Shown piece by piece: positions 1 to 12,115 of a stretch of 64,000 nt of DNA (position 1 is the first letter of the stretch; the number at the start of each line of letters is the position of its first letter). A program made the translations under genes and the position numbers. The DNA is from Chelonoidis abingdonii. Taxonomy: Eukaryota; Chordata; Testudines; Testudinidae. Location: assembly GCF_003597395.2 (NCBI RefSeq), contig NC_133770.1:9867572-9931571 (forward strand). Reading direction: 5' to 3'. The notes under the pieces are model-generated. The model saw only the letters and a program-made list of their open reading frames with translations. It ran no database searches and was not told the origin of the DNA.

Positions 1-25
1 ATTCAGTACTAAAGTGACTTATAAC

Positions 26-300
26 CAGGGCCGGCTCCAGGCACCAGCTAAAGAAGCAGGTGCTTGGGGCAGCCAATACCAAAGTGCGGTCCTCCGGCCA
101 CTATAGGGAAAGCACGTTGAGGTCTTCGGCAGCAATTAGGCGGTGAGTCCCTCAGTCCCTCTTGGAGCGAAGGACCCGCAGCTGAATTGCCGCTGAAGAA
201 TGGAGCGGCGCAATCATGCTGCCGCGGTGTTTTTTTGGTTTTGGTTTTGTTTTGGGTTTTTTTTGCTGCTTGGGCAGCAGAAAACCTGGAGCCGGCCCTG
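26..300. mobile_element. hAT-type MITE with perfect 8-bp target duplication
   Basis: Terminal inverted repeats are exact over 16 bp: CAGGGCCGGCTCCAGG at 26-41 and its complement at 285-300. The 8 bp CTTATAAC occur on both sides (18-25 and 301-308), which is the hAT hallmark. The 275-bp element has no coding capacity. The perfect duplication and TIRs suggest a fairly young copy. A relative lies at 11183-11399. Confidence 0.9.
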
Positions 301-978
301 CTTATAACCCAACACCAGTCAAAGTTGATCACTTCGGGCAATGCTGCTCTGTCTGCTGGATACCTAGGAAGAGTAGGCGTGTTCATGTAAATACAGGCTG
401 CTCCTGAATCTTTTCCCCTTCCCAGGTAGCTGGCAGGGGAGAGCTCAGTCAGACCCCGCTTACACAAGAGAGACAGACAACATCAGGAGCCATCAAGCGC
501 CCAGGCTGCCTGTTCCAACCCCTGCTGCCCAGGGCCCCTGGCCCAGCCACCTTTTGCCATGGAGCTGTAGCTGCCGTCTGCTCTGTCCCCTCTGTTGTAG
601 CCTGACCATTGCATCTCAGGGCTTTGGGGAAAGAAGGTAACAGCGGGTAGGGCCCATTCCCTCTAAATCGGCTTCCCCAGTGGATGAAATCCTAGGGCCT
701 GAGCTTGACCAAACTCCCATTGGCTTCCACAAGAGGAGGTGCTTGCACTAACCTGAATTTAACAAAGGTAAGTTCAGTATTTACTGTAAACCAATGTCCT
801 GTCCACCCAAGATCCTATAACGCCAGTAGCTCTGCTACAGGCGTCTGGGCATGATGTGTGGGCCAGGTTCTACCCCTCTGTTCCAGACATACTGCACCAC
901 CCGAGTGGGAAAAAGAGCCGAGGTTGGGCTGCTGCTCCGGTGAGCTTCATCCCAGCATGGGAGAGCTCTCAGCTAACA

Positions 979-1296
979 CAGGGTACGTCTATACTACCCG
1001 CTGGATAGGGTAGTATAGACGATATACCCAGATCGGAGGGTAGTGTTCGATGTATTGGAGATCGATTTATCGCGTCTTGTCTGGGCTCAATAAATCGATC
1101 AGCTAATCGACGCCTGTACTCCACCTCGGCAGGAGGAGTAAGCGATTTCAACAGGGGAGCTGTGCCAGTCGACTCACCGCCGTGAAGATGGCCAGGTGAG
1201 TCGAACTAAGATACTTCAACTTCAGCTACGCAAATAGCATAGCTGAAGTTGTGTCTCTTAGTTCGAACACCCCACCACCACTAGTGTAGCTGAGGC
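979..1296. mobile_element. hAT-like MITE with internal hairpin
   Basis: Begins CAGGGTACGTCTATACT and ends near CTAGTGTAGCTGAGGCC, the degenerate GTCTACACT-type ends seen in several elements of this window. Positions 1200-1268 form an imperfect palindrome with arms of about 32 bp (TCGAACTAAGATACTTCAAC on one side). No clear target duplication remains, so it is an older copy. Confidence 0.7.
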
Positions 1297-2533
1297 CACA
1301 ATGCTGGTAAAGCCAGATCCTGCCCAACCACAGCGTACCCACCACAGCATATGGTCCCGTAGAGTCTGGCCACACTGCAGTGTCAGCCCAGTTAGTAGAA
1401 CTCAAGTAAGCAGCCCTTGGTTTTGTTAACCTAGGGCCTGACTGTCCACAACACATCCCAGGTTCTGAATTGTTGACCCCTGAGTCCCAGCCTGGGGTTC
1501 CAGCATCCACACTGCATTATGTGGGCCCAAGTCCGGCCCCCACAATGTTGCAGACTTCCCATCATCCTGCCAAAATGTGGCTGCTCCAGCCCTTTGTGGT
1601 GCATGTGGGGAACACTTGACCATCCACCAAACTTGACTGTCCCAAGGACAAAGACAGTCAGCCTGTGGGATACTTCTGGTGGATTTCCAGTGCACAAAGC
1701 CAGTTGGGCTGTGTCTACATGGCAAAGCAATAGAGGCTTGAACCCTCTGCCCCAGCTTGATTCAGGCTGAGCCCTGCCACCACTATGAGGTCCTGGAACC
1801 CTGGGGCCGAGCCTTGAGTTAGTGTGGGATTTGTGTAGATGGCCAGGGTGGGAGGGGTTAGGCTTGTGTCTGAATTTGAACTGCAGTGTATGAACATGCA
1901 TTTAGTTACTACAGCCAGCCTCCAGGGTGCGCTAATTTATGCAGGGGCTGTGATGGTGACTACAGCTGGGAAATCAGTGAGATGTAAGCTGCTCCCTGGG
2001 AATCTGCACCTCTCCATCCGGGTCATTTAGCTGTCACTAGGGCCCCGCCTCAGTTAACAACTTCATGACTTCCCATAATAGGCTGCCTCCAGGAGTGGGG
2101 CCTTAGCATACATGTGCAATAAAAAACAAAACAGCAGGCCAGCCTAAGCCATAAAGCCCCACCCATCGTAAAGCACCAGCCCCGGGGTGATAAAGAAGGA
2201 GCCCGCACCGAGGAAGGAGTGTTAGTCACATTACAGATAAATCACATTCTATTAGGAATAACGTCTGTGGGGCCGGGGATGGGGGAGTTAAATGACCTGA
2301 TCCATAAATTAAAGAGAAATGCTTTTTATTGCTGTGGTTCTCGGGGCTTAATGAAAATCTACCAAGCTGTCCTCCGTTTATACGGTGTCGTTCATCCAAG
2401 AGGCTCGCAAAGGGCCTCATAGATTACCCACTGTAACACAGCTCTATGGTCACATGGTGTGGCCACTCAGAACAGAGACCGAACGCCTGCCCCAAAAGCT
2501 CTGGCCCCTACCGCTTGATCTGAGAGTCTACGG
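1297..2533. other. Upstream non-coding sequence
   Basis: No exon recognised. A possible decayed hAT-like element lies around 1702-1845 (GGCTGTGTCTACATGG on the left, TGTGTAGATGGCC on the right). The open frames on both strands here match no family I know. Confidence 0.5.
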
Positions 2534-2781
2534 CCAGGTCTGTACTCCCGAGGCCATACCAGCAGAGCCCTCTACTGTATGTACTGCCTACACCGGTAGG
2601 AGAATTTTTTTTGCCAGTGTAGGACCACACCTCCCCAATGACATTAGCTGTGCCCACAGAGCCGCTCTTCTGCTGGCACAGCTGCGTCTGTACTGTAGGC
2701 TTTGTAGCTATAGCTGTGGTTTGGAGGGGGGTTTCACACCCCCGGCCAACAGAGTTCAAGGTTTAAATGTAGACCAAGCCT
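2534..2781. mobile_element. Decayed hAT-like MITE
   Basis: Ends CCAGGTCTGTACT (2534) and ATGTAGACCAAGCC (about 2767-2780) are imperfect inverted repeats of the GTCTACACT type. The interior shares short blocks with the elements at 27752 and 36484 (GCACAGCTGCG, TTTCACACCCCC). No clean target duplication. Confidence 0.6.
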
Positions 2782-4924
2782 CTGTTAGCGGCGCAGAACC
2801 CAGCATGCCAGGCCACAGCTCTGATTCCATCCAGCAGGGTGCAGTAGCGAGCAAGCACATTAGCCTGCTTGGTCCTATACACATAGCTCGGTTGAAAGCA
2901 CCCACGCCAGTAGAGAGGATGGAAGCCAGCTAGCTGTGCAGCTGAGTGAAGAGTGTTTAACCCACCAGTAACAAACCTACTCGGAACTTTTCCTTTTTTT
3001 TAACTTTGTGGCTTAGTTTAGTCTTGAAACAATTAGGAGATGAACACAGGGGGGGACTAGCCTTTGCGCCAATCCCATAATTTCGCCGGGCCTCCGTTTT
3101 CCCAGCTATACAACGGGGGAATAATGAGGCTTTGGAAAGCGCTGGGCGAGCCTTATGCTAGGGCTGGGGGTGGCTGAATCTTGCAAGGCTGAGCTCAGTA
3201 TGGGAGAGTCTTGTTACTAGAGTTAAAAACAATACATTAGTAACCATGTAATCTGTTCCTGCAATTAACTGGGGTTTCTTGTGGGCTCATTGGCGCGATG
3301 TTTCTGTTATGAAGAGGGTCAAGGGAGGCCCAAGGTGATGGAGCTGGTGCAGCTGATTTGCAGTTTCTGGCTCCAGTTTGTTACACTGTCACTGAGCTCC
3401 TCGCCGTAGCCTTTGTCTCCTCCCCGGCTGGGATGGGGCTCGGGTGTGATAAGCGGGCCTACCCAGGGACCCTAATGGTGAGCGTGAGTGTGAAAAGTGA
3501 GTGCACGGTCAGATGATGGTACAATAACCTATAATTGCGAATGCTGGCTGGGCACAAACGTGAACAGGAGACAAAGCCTGAATTAGTGCAAACCAAACGG
3601 GCTCCTGCTAGAACTCCAGGGCTGAGTTACGATCATGCCTGGTAAACATGAGAAGTGGGCAGACCAAAAACCAGTGAACCATCACTGGAGTGTTGGAAAC
3701 TAGGCCTAATTAGTGGACAAAATGATGCAGGGGTGAGCTAGGCCACCCAGCACACCTTTGGGGGTCTTAAAGAAAGTGACTTTGAGAGAAAAGTTGGCTT
3801 CTGGAGCAACTGTGCCACCATGGCTGTCATCCCCAGCCCAGTCTCCCAGGACTCCGCCCGGACCGTCTTCATCCTAATCCCGAGAGATGTCCTGAGTGGG
3901 CAAACGAGAGGGACCCAGGTGGCACCACCGTTACCAGCACCATGTGAGTCCCAGCCACCACCTGGGATGTGAAACTTTGTCTCTTCCTCCTGCTCCTCTC
4001 CCCCCTAGGTGTCTTTTTCCTTCCCCGCCTCATTTCTTCTCGCTCGCTCTCCTTTTTCCTCCCAAGAGGAGTCTGGTTTAGCCTGCCAAGACCGTATATT
4101 CTGCCACACGCCTATGAGCCTGTGACCACGTAAAAGCCATGCCCTAAACAGCTGGTACGAGTTGGTCAAGGCTCAGGATGCCAGAGCAGCCCACGTGCTA
4201 AGGCCGTTTTTCCAGCAGTGAGGTTACAAGAGCGAGAGCACCAGAGTCACAAGCTGCAGTTTCTCTGTGCTGTTCATTTCCCCTTGTGTGTCTCTGTGTG
4301 TTTGAAAGGAAATGGGCTTAGACTGTAACAACAGCCGCAGTGACAGCTCCAACCTTCGTCTCGGTTCCTCCTAAAGCCAGCTATTACCATTTTAATTCCA
4401 CCATAGAGCCTGTTAAACAAGGGGGGTTGTCGCTCCAGCTAAAGGGAATGGGAACAAGAGATGCTGTTAAAATAAAAGCCTTTTGCATTTCAAATGCTTT
4501 AATCGGTTTTCCTCCTGTCCTGTCTCGTCCGGAAAGGGTTACACGACTGTTTCACAGTGGGTTTGCTGTAGTAATAAGCAGGTTGGGGTCTCTGTCCTGA
4601 ACCCCAAACCTTGTTTAACACTGGTTAATGATGGACAGTGATGGGTTATGTTAGCAGCGCTAGCCCAGACAGGCCATCGAAATGTACACAACACATCCCA
4701 GCTGCACAGCGAAGCCCACTGCAAGAGAGCTGTGCTGGTCTGTATCTTGGCTCACGGAGCTTTTTGTGGGGTCCCTCTACATTGAAGCTCCCATGTCGGA
4801 TTTATAACCACCTGCTGCTTCATTTGCATCAGTAAGTGACACCGCTGCCATGGCGTTAACCTCAGAGCCCTGGCAGCACCCGGGCCATTAACTCCGTATG
4901 TGATACGTGCTGCCCTTCTGACAG
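2782..4924. other. Upstream non-coding sequence
   Basis: No repeat of a family I recognise, and no proven exon. A 50-codon frame at 3820-3972 starts in a GCCACCATGG context and contains GTGAGT at 3944, but nothing else supports it as an exon. Confidence 0.4.
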
Positions 4925-5218
4925 TACAGGGAGGGCAAACGCATGGCACCAGCTACACCGTCCTGCACAAAGCAGCGGTACAGCCACCGGCAGCCACATC
5001 TCCCAGCACTTCCACTGCAGCCAGATGCTGCTGCTGTCAGGCCCCAGGATCCCGGCAGAGAGGTGGCCCTCGCTCCGCGCAGCAGCTCCCGTCTGGAGCG
5101 GGAGTCCCCCAGGGAGTCAGCACAGAGGACAGTGGAGCGGGAGGAAGCTGGGGCACCCAAAGTGGGAGAAAGACAAACAGCTGCAGCGGGCGAGAGGCTC
5201 TGTCGGGCTGTGAGATGA
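4925..5218 (+). CDS. Candidate terminal exon of an unidentified upstream gene
   Basis: The acceptor-like GCCCTTCTGACAG ends at 4924. An open frame follows for 97 codons and stops at 5218. It starts YREGKRMAPATPSC and becomes rich in Arg, Glu and Ser (RLERESPRESAQRTVEREEA). The frame lies in a GC-rich patch whose composition alone can hold frames open; a second + frame is also open here. In mammals the gene upstream of HHATL in the same orientation is CCDC13, so a 3' exon of it could fall here. I do not recognise the sequence as CCDC13. What is seen is only an acceptor, a frame and a stop; the rest is inference. Confidence 0.25.
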   Translation, partial: YREGKRMAPATPSCTKQRYSHRQPHLPALPLQPDAAAVRPQDPGREVALAPRSSSRLERESPRESAQRTVEREEAGAPKVGERQTAAAGERLCRAVR

Positions 5219-5493
5219 CTGGGGAGCACAAGGCTAGCGGGGATCCCGGCAGGGTCAAATAGTCACCGCTCCCCAGTGGAAGGTCAGGGCTGCTCCAGTG
5301 AGCGCTGTCCTCCTCTAGTGGCTGCAGCTCTAAGGCGCCTACAACGGTAGCGTCGGGAGGGTTAACAGACTAGTGACGGTGTCTGGCTGGCTTCTCTGGC
5401 TGCAGCCTCAGCACTGGAGCGCAGCGTCAGGCTGAGTCAGACAAGCCTGCTGAAGGGCCCACATCAGTACCCCCCATCTTCCCCTCCCCCCAC

Positions 5494-5665
5494 AATGCCA
5501 CTGCTCACCCTGTTTTACACACACACACACACAGTGTCACTGCTCACCCTGTTTGATACACATACACACACACAGAGTGCCATTGCTCCCCCCGGTTTAC
5601 ACACACACACAGTGCCACTGCTCACCCCATTTTACACACACAGAGTGCCAATGCTCATCCCGTTT

Positions 5666-5697
<32 letters not shown>

Positions 5698-6425
5698 GTG
5701 CCACTGCTCACCCCATTTTACACACACACACACAGAGTGCCACTGCTCACCATTTTTACACACACACACACACACACTCTTCGGCACGGGCAGAGTGCCA
5801 TTGCTCACCCCGTTTTACACACACACACAAAATGCCATTGCACAAACACACACACACAAACAATGCAAGTGCTCACCTGTTACACACACACACACACACA
5901 CACACAAAATGCCATTGCTCACCCTATTCCACACACACAAAACACACACAGAATGTGATTGCTCACCCTGTTACACACACACACACACACAAAATGCCAT
6001 TGCTCACCCTATTCCACACACACAAAACACACACAGAATGTGATTGCTCACCCTGTTACACACACACACACACACACACAATGCCATTGCTCACCCTATT
6101 CCACACACACAAAACACACACAGAATGTGATTGCTCACCCTGTTACACACACACACACACACACACAATGCCATTGCTCACTCTGTTTTACACACACAGT
6201 GCCAGTGCATGCCATTTTACACACACACACACACACACACAATGTCATTGTTCACCTCATTTTACACACACACACACACACACTGCCGATGTTCACCCTG
6301 TTTTACACGCACGCGCACACACACACGCAGAGCCATTGCTCACTCCATTTTACACACACACAATGCCATTGCTCACCCTGTTTTACACACACACACACGC
6401 ACACACACACGCACACACACCAGTG
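5494..6425. repeat. Compound (CA)n microsatellite and minisatellite array
   Basis: Over 930 bp of blocks such as TGCCATTGCTCACCCTGTTT separated by variable (AC)n runs. A higher-order unit of 85-87 bp recurs from 5911, 5996, 6083 and in part 6170; each has a CACCCTATTCC block, then a GAATGTGATTGC block. The long His/Thr-rich open frames across it are a by-product of the ACAC repeat, which has no stop codon, and are not genes. Confidence 0.95.
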
Positions 6426-8814
6426 ACATTGTGCGAAGCAAAATGACCTTTGTGCCCCAAGGAAATCAACAGGGGGCAGGACCAGCCCTGCCTGTCTAAG
6501 CTTTCCTACTGGCCTAGAGCTCAAGAAACGTTGGCTGCATCATAGTGGGATGCCAGGCCTGTCACCTCTTTTGCTGGGGAAATCCGCCAGTCCCCTGCCT
6601 TCCTTGGCATTCAGCCCCATGAGCCTCTCCTGGTGTTGGTTCGCCGCTGCCGTTCTTTCCAAGGTTTCTTGACATATTGCCGCTACTGGACATAACTCGA
6701 GGTGCTGTCAAGAAAATGAGCTCTCCATCGACACTTCCATCATGACAAACGGTATTCCCTAGCTTAGCAGTGTCACTAGCTCCATCACTTTTCCTCTAAG
6801 CACACAGTAAATTATGCCAAGGGCTGATGCTCTGACTTCCTCCAGGCAGGAATTTAAAACAGCAGCCACTGTACAAGACAGTGATTTCTTCCTGTGCTCC
6901 CGGATGGGAACTCTGGCCCAGATCCTCAAAGGTACTTAGGCGTCTAACTCCCATTCAGCACTTACATTCTCAGTGATTATTACCCAGAGCCCCCCGCCCC
7001 TCTTGGGGGCTCCAGGCTTCAGCTGTGGGGCAGGGGTTCTCTGGGCTTTAGCCCCACGGGGCTGGGAGGCCACTGGAACCCAGGGTTTCAGGCCCACAGA
7101 GCATAGTGGGGCCACACACACCCACCCACACCCTACTGTGACAGTGATGGGTCTCTTTCAAAACTGCATCGAAGTAATGACTCCTGGCACGGTCGGGTGT
7201 GTGTATACCAGCACGGTGCGTTGCTAGAGTCCTCTCCATTTGAGGCTTGATAAATGGGAATTAATTAAGCTTCATAGTATGTTTGTTAGTTAGGGAAACA
7301 TTATTAGCCCTAATATACAAATGGGGAAACTGAGGCAGAAAACGTTCTTGGTCCCGGTTTTCATCAGGGCTGGGCTGTTTTCGCTCGTCTTCTCCTCCCC
7401 TCTTAGCTTGCAGTAGTAGTATGTGCACAGTGGGTTTGCTACCATTTGTCATACACCCCGGGTGAGTTTTCTGGGGAGATTAGCAACACATCCTTTACTC
7501 CAACAATGGTCTCTCCCTCTAATTCCACAGGGCTGGATGGCCTGTACCAGATCCCTTACCCAGCATGGGGCAGATTTTGATCTCAGTTACCTGCGCAAAT
7601 CTGGTGTGACAGTGGAATCACTCCCAGTTTGTACCATTGGCTGGAAGAGCAGAATCTGGCCCTGTTTCTCTAAGGCTGGGTATCGCTGGCAGTTTGTGTT
7701 CACTCTCATGCACCACGTACTGCAGACCGGTGGCAGGAGATGTTTGGAAGGGAAGGGAAAGCCATGAAATCAGCACCAATTTTGTTCCAGTTTCTACAGC
7801 AGTACCACTCCAGCCCGAAATCACATCCCTGCCCTCCTGGCAGTGATGGGGATCAGAGAGCCCAGACAGACACAGAAGATTTGATCCTCCCAAATCAGTC
7901 CCAAACATGCTGTCTGTGCAACTGGGTGGCCAAATAAGAAATGAAAGAATATGTAGCATCCGAACAGTGAGCCTCAGAGAGGCGGATCGGGCTGGCTCAC
8001 ACTAAGAATGGAACAGCAGCAGCAGATGTAATCATTCTGGAGACGCCACTGAAATGTAAGACGTCTTCAGGACCTTCCTACTCATCTTAAACTGGCAGGG
8101 AAAGTTCACTTGACTCTAGCAGTAACTAGCATCCCTTGCACTTACAGTTCTGACCTTTTATCTAGAGCCTCAAAGTGCTTCACAAAGAGGAGGCTGAGGG
8201 CACAGATCAAGCAGCTTTCCTCTCTCCTCTCTATGGACCTTCCAAGGGCTGCAGGAGGGGTGAACCCCCTCGTTACCCTTTAGAGGGGAAAAATCGCTCT
8301 AGTTACAAGCCCTCCCAAGCAATTGAGTTACACTTTGTCCCTTTTCCTTGCAGGGAGAGAACTCAGAGACACAGGACGTCAAAGGCAGCTGCCGTAAATA
8401 GACACCAGGGCTCAGCCAGTGTAGGGGAGTGGCATTGATTCATACCAGCTGAGGACAGGGGCCTTCTTCTCTTTAAAAGAACCGTGGAAGCAAAGGTCTC
8501 CAGCAATCCTGAGATGACCTGGACAAAGGTAGCTAGCGCTCCCGTTCCCATGCTGCTTTGCTAAGGCAAAAGTTCAAATCTTTTGTAATCAAAGTCCAAT
8601 CAACTAAAGGTTGGTCTCAGGGCAGTGGATCAGCGCTAGGGGAGTCCAGTGGCGTCGGGTTTATCTTTCTCCTTTCTTTCTTTTGTGGTTTGGTTTGGTT
8701 TTGTTGGCTTTTTGCTACGAGTGGCCAAAAGAAGCCCAGAGTAATTTTGAACTCTGCTGAACAGCTCTTTCCTGGAGTCCCTTCTCTGATTTACATCAAA
8801 CTCTGAAGAAACAC
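6426..8814. other. Upstream non-coding sequence
   Basis: Mostly unique-looking. Small repeat relics are present: the GATCCTCAAAGGTACTTAGG motif near 6911, and a SINE-like GGGGAAACTGAGGCAG near 7323. No exon is supported. Confidence 0.5.
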
Positions 8815-9050
8815 TCTATATAAGAATGGCCCTACTGGGTCAGACCAAAGGTCCATCCAGCCCAATATCCTGTCTTCTGACAGTGGCCAATGCCAGGTGC
8901 CCCAGAGGGAATGAACAGAACAGGAAATCATCAAGTGATCCATCCCCTGTCACCCGTTCCCAGTTTCTGGCAAACAGAGGTTAGGGACACCATCCCTGCC
9001 CATCCTGGCTAATAGCCATTGATGGACTGATCCTGCTGCCTTAGCTGCAG
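8815..9050 (-). mobile_element. CR1 LINE 3' end
   Basis: In reverse complement this is the CR1 3' tail (GGCACCTGGCATTGGCCACT, then GGACCTTTGGTCTGACCCAG, then a TTCTTAT end). Upstream of it the ORF2 terminus is readable as the peptide DQSINGY followed by a stop. 5'-truncated, inactive. Confidence 0.85.
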
Positions 9051-11182
9051 GTCTAAATCACTAGCCTGGAGGCTGATTTTCTTGGATTTTAGATGGATGA
9101 GCAAGAGCAGGCTTATATGAAAATCCCCTGCACCTGTAACTCTGGAGAGACCGCTGCCATCCCATAATAAATACTCTTTTCTTATGATTGACCAGTTCAT
9201 TTTGTATCTATTACGACATCCCTTAGTTTCCTCTGTCTTTCATGAACCTGCTGCCTCTCCTGGGACCTTGCTCATCAGCCCCGTGGCTCCAAATGCATTT
9301 TGTTGGCGCTGCGTATGTTTGCTCGGCAGCTACTTGCTCTGAAATTCCCCTAGGTCAGAATCCAGTTCAGAATTGCTCTAGTTCCTGCTCTTTGGCATGA
9401 GACACGGTACTGAGTCCAGCTCCCTGATCTGTGCTTTGCTGTGCATGGTGCAAGCAGTCAGCTCGATGATGGCAAGCCCACAACTGGTGCTTGAAAGGAA
9501 GGGCCCCTTGTCTCACCCCGCCTAGTCGTTAATCGTGGAGCTGTACCCAGTGCAGTCCTGGCCCAGACACTCGCAATCCCCTTTGGCACATAATAGTGGG
9601 TTTCATGAGCCTCCCCCCAGAGCTGTCCAGCTGTAGTACCTGATGTGACCCTTTGCCGTCCATCTGAGCCAGCGGGATGCTGATTGTTCTACTTTAGTCC
9701 CTCGCTTGGCCTAGTCCACAGGGTTTCACTACAGCCATCACCCAGCTGTAGGTCACGGCTTCTACAAATGCTCCTGGTGGCTACTGCAACCACTGGGTCC
9801 CCCTGCTCCCTGTCCTGCTGCCTTCCTCAAAGATCACGTACTCGCCTAGCTGGGACCCCTGCTCCTGGAGTGCGTAGCCCTCCCCCAGCTCGCCCTGGGC
9901 ATGCTCAGCCTGCTGTCCTGCTCTGGCCTAGCGCCGTCAGCCTGAGGATCTCCTGGCGCTCTCCCCACACTGGTGGGTGATGCCTCTGGGGAGAAGGGCT
10001 GAGAAGCACCCTGCCACCCCACACACTTTACACAGGTGGAAACTGAGGCACAGTGAGGTGAAGCCACTTGCCCAGCTGTGTCTGTGGGATCCGGCGTGAA
10101 CGCCACATAAAGGTGGCAGGGCACACAGCAGCGACGACTCAGACCGAGAAAGGGGTGCAGCCCCTTCAGGGTCTCTTCTGCAAGGTGCTGTCCCTCCCAC
10201 CTACCCCAGTTCCCATGGTGCTGAAACTGAGGGTGCTCACCAGATCAGGCCCTGAGAATCTAAGCTCCTCGGGGCTCGGGAAAATGGACCCAGATCTATG
10301 TCCTTCGCTTTCACTGATGCCCTTGCTCAGTATCTCAGAGAACACTGCTCTCAGTGGGAATTGATCCCAAACCCACTGGAGCCAATGGCGGGGGGGGGGC
10401 GGGTCTTTCCATTGACTACCATGGCTTTTGGCTCCTGCCCCTGTATGTCTGTTCACGCTCCTCCCTACCCTGCTCAAGGTTCAGTGACAGCAAATCACGT
10501 CCCTGCAGAGCAGGCAGGGCCTTGGGTTCGAGGTGTAAGCCAGAAGCCCCCCACTTGGCTAACAGCCTGGAGCTCTGTAGCATCATCAGCCAGTCGTCAT
10601 TATTTGCTGTTCTAACTCGCTGAGTCTTGATCTGGTGCAGCCTCTTTCCCCATTTTCCATGTGCCATGAGTGATGTTAATAGCGAACCTCCGTGCTTTGC
10701 GCTACACCAGTGAGGACACGAAAGCAAAGCTACAACCAGGCAGGGGGACGACAGATCAGCAGCGGGCATGCTCTGAATTCGGCAGGCCCTTCAGCCAGTT
10801 TCAAGCCACGCAACCCTGTTTGTGTCTGGTTTGGCTCCTGTCTGGTACTGATAGAAAACTGGATGTGATTGTGTCTGGTATCCTGTACAGAAGTTGGCGT
10901 GCAGCATGTGCTGCTCCCTCTCTGCTGGGGTCACCTCACTCCTCACATGTGTGGCCATGCAGCGGGGGCGGGAGGGGGCTGGGGGGGCATGCTTAGGAAC
11001 GATCTTGTGTGCTCCCAGCACGCTCTACGCCCTCTGCAAATCAGCATCCTCCATGCAGCACACCCTCTCACGCCTCTGGCGTGCTCAGCAAAAGAGCAGC
11101 TTTTGTGTGGCGTGATCTCACACACACCGTGTGTGCGAGGTCATGCCAGCAGGGACAGAGTCACACAGACAGAGGCAAGAAT
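9051..11182. other. Upstream non-coding sequence with SINE relic
   Basis: A SINE fragment in reverse orientation lies at about 10024-10110 (GGAAACTGAGGCACAG, then ACTTGCCCAG). The remainder shows no recognised gene or repeat. Confidence 0.45.
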
Positions 11183-11399
11183 CAGGGCCGGATCCAGCAT
11201 TTTTGCCGCCCCAAGCAGCGAAGAAAGAAAAAAAGAAAAAGATAAAGCCGCGATTGAGCAATTCAGCAGCCAGTCCTTCCCTCCGAGAGGGACCGAGGGA
11301 CCCGCTGCCAAATTGCTGCTGAAGACCCGGACCTGCCGCCCCTTTCTATTGGCCACCCCAAGCACCTGCTTCCTGCGCTGGTGCCTGGAGCCGGCCCTG
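11183..11399. mobile_element. hAT-type MITE, second copy of the 26-300 family
   Basis: Ends CAGGGCCGGATCCAG and CTGGAGCCGGCCCTG match the first copy's TIRs with one difference. The interior shares the CCGAGGGACC...AATTGC and GCCCCAAGCA blocks. Flanks GCAAGAAT (11175-11182) and GCAATGAT (11400-11407) agree at 6 of 8 positions, a decayed hAT duplication. Confidence 0.85.
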
Positions 11400-11534
11400 G
11401 CAATGATGACTGGGGGGACATTGTCCTTCTGGGGCTGCCTTCTATGAGTGCTGCGTAGCATGCTGATCGGCATCATCTCATGGTTACCTTGGGCTCTCCT
11501 GGCTGATTGTTGTAGCTTTTCGCCATCTTAGAAG

Positions 11535-11630
11535 TAGAGTCTGCACTGCCTGTCAGCTTCCTGGGGCAGGGCCTGTCGCTGTGTTTGTGTAGGACCTAGC
11601 ACAACACCGATACCAACAAGAATGAGAAGG
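11535..11630 (+). repeat. Ancient L2/MIR-type retroposon tail
   Basis: Contains GGGGCAGGGCCTGTCGCTGT and TGTGTAGGACCTAGCACAAC, a motif pair that recurs at 37590, 37990 and 54390. The family assignment comes from resemblance to amniote L2/MIR tails. Confidence 0.55.
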
Positions 11631-11634
11631 TGGG

Positions 11635-11772
11635 AATGGGTGCCAGGGGATGGATCACTCGATGATCACCTGTTCTGTTTGTTCCCTCTGGGACACCTGG
11701 CATTGGCTACTGTCGGGAAACAGGATCTTGGGCTCTAAGGACCTTTGGACTGACTGTTCTTATGCTCTTATG
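11635..11772 (+). mobile_element. CR1 LINE 3' tail
   Basis: GGGGATGGATCACTCGATGA, then CACCTGGCATTGGCTACTGT, and ending TTCTTATGCTCTTATG. Only the 3' untranslated tail remains. Confidence 0.85.
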
Positions 11773-12115
11773 TGACAAGAAAAATCAGCTGTTCCCTTCT
11801 GCTGTGGCTGCGAGAGCTGCTGGTGCTCTGTATAAGGGTGTGGCAGTCACCTGCTGTCTCCAGTGCTGTGTTACTTGGCGGGGCAAGGGTTAGCCACATT
11901 TCCCTGCCATTTCCTTTTCAGGGACTTGTGGAGGGGGGAGGGAGCCATGTCCCTGCTACTGTACAGGATGCAAATGAGAACCAATTTATTCAACAATGCC
12001 AGGAACCTTTCAGGCCAAGTGCCCTGCTGCACTGCGACTGGTGCACCGGACGGTCCTGATTAACAACCCCCCATGCTTCCCTGAGCGTCATTAGGGCCCC
12101 CATCCTGCATCACTG

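Noticed and set aside
2385..2933. 182-residue + strand frame
   Set aside because: It crosses the decayed hAT-like MITE at 2534-2781; no domain.
5494..6425. CRISPR-like alternation of a constant 20-bp block and variable spacers
   Set aside because: The spacers are all (AC)n, there are no cas genes, and the genome is vertebrate. It is a compound minisatellite.
5553..6446. 297-residue His/Thr-rich open frame, and overlapping long frames in other phases
   Set aside because: It lies entirely in the (CA)n array. ACACAC encodes His/Thr without stops, and several phases are open at once.
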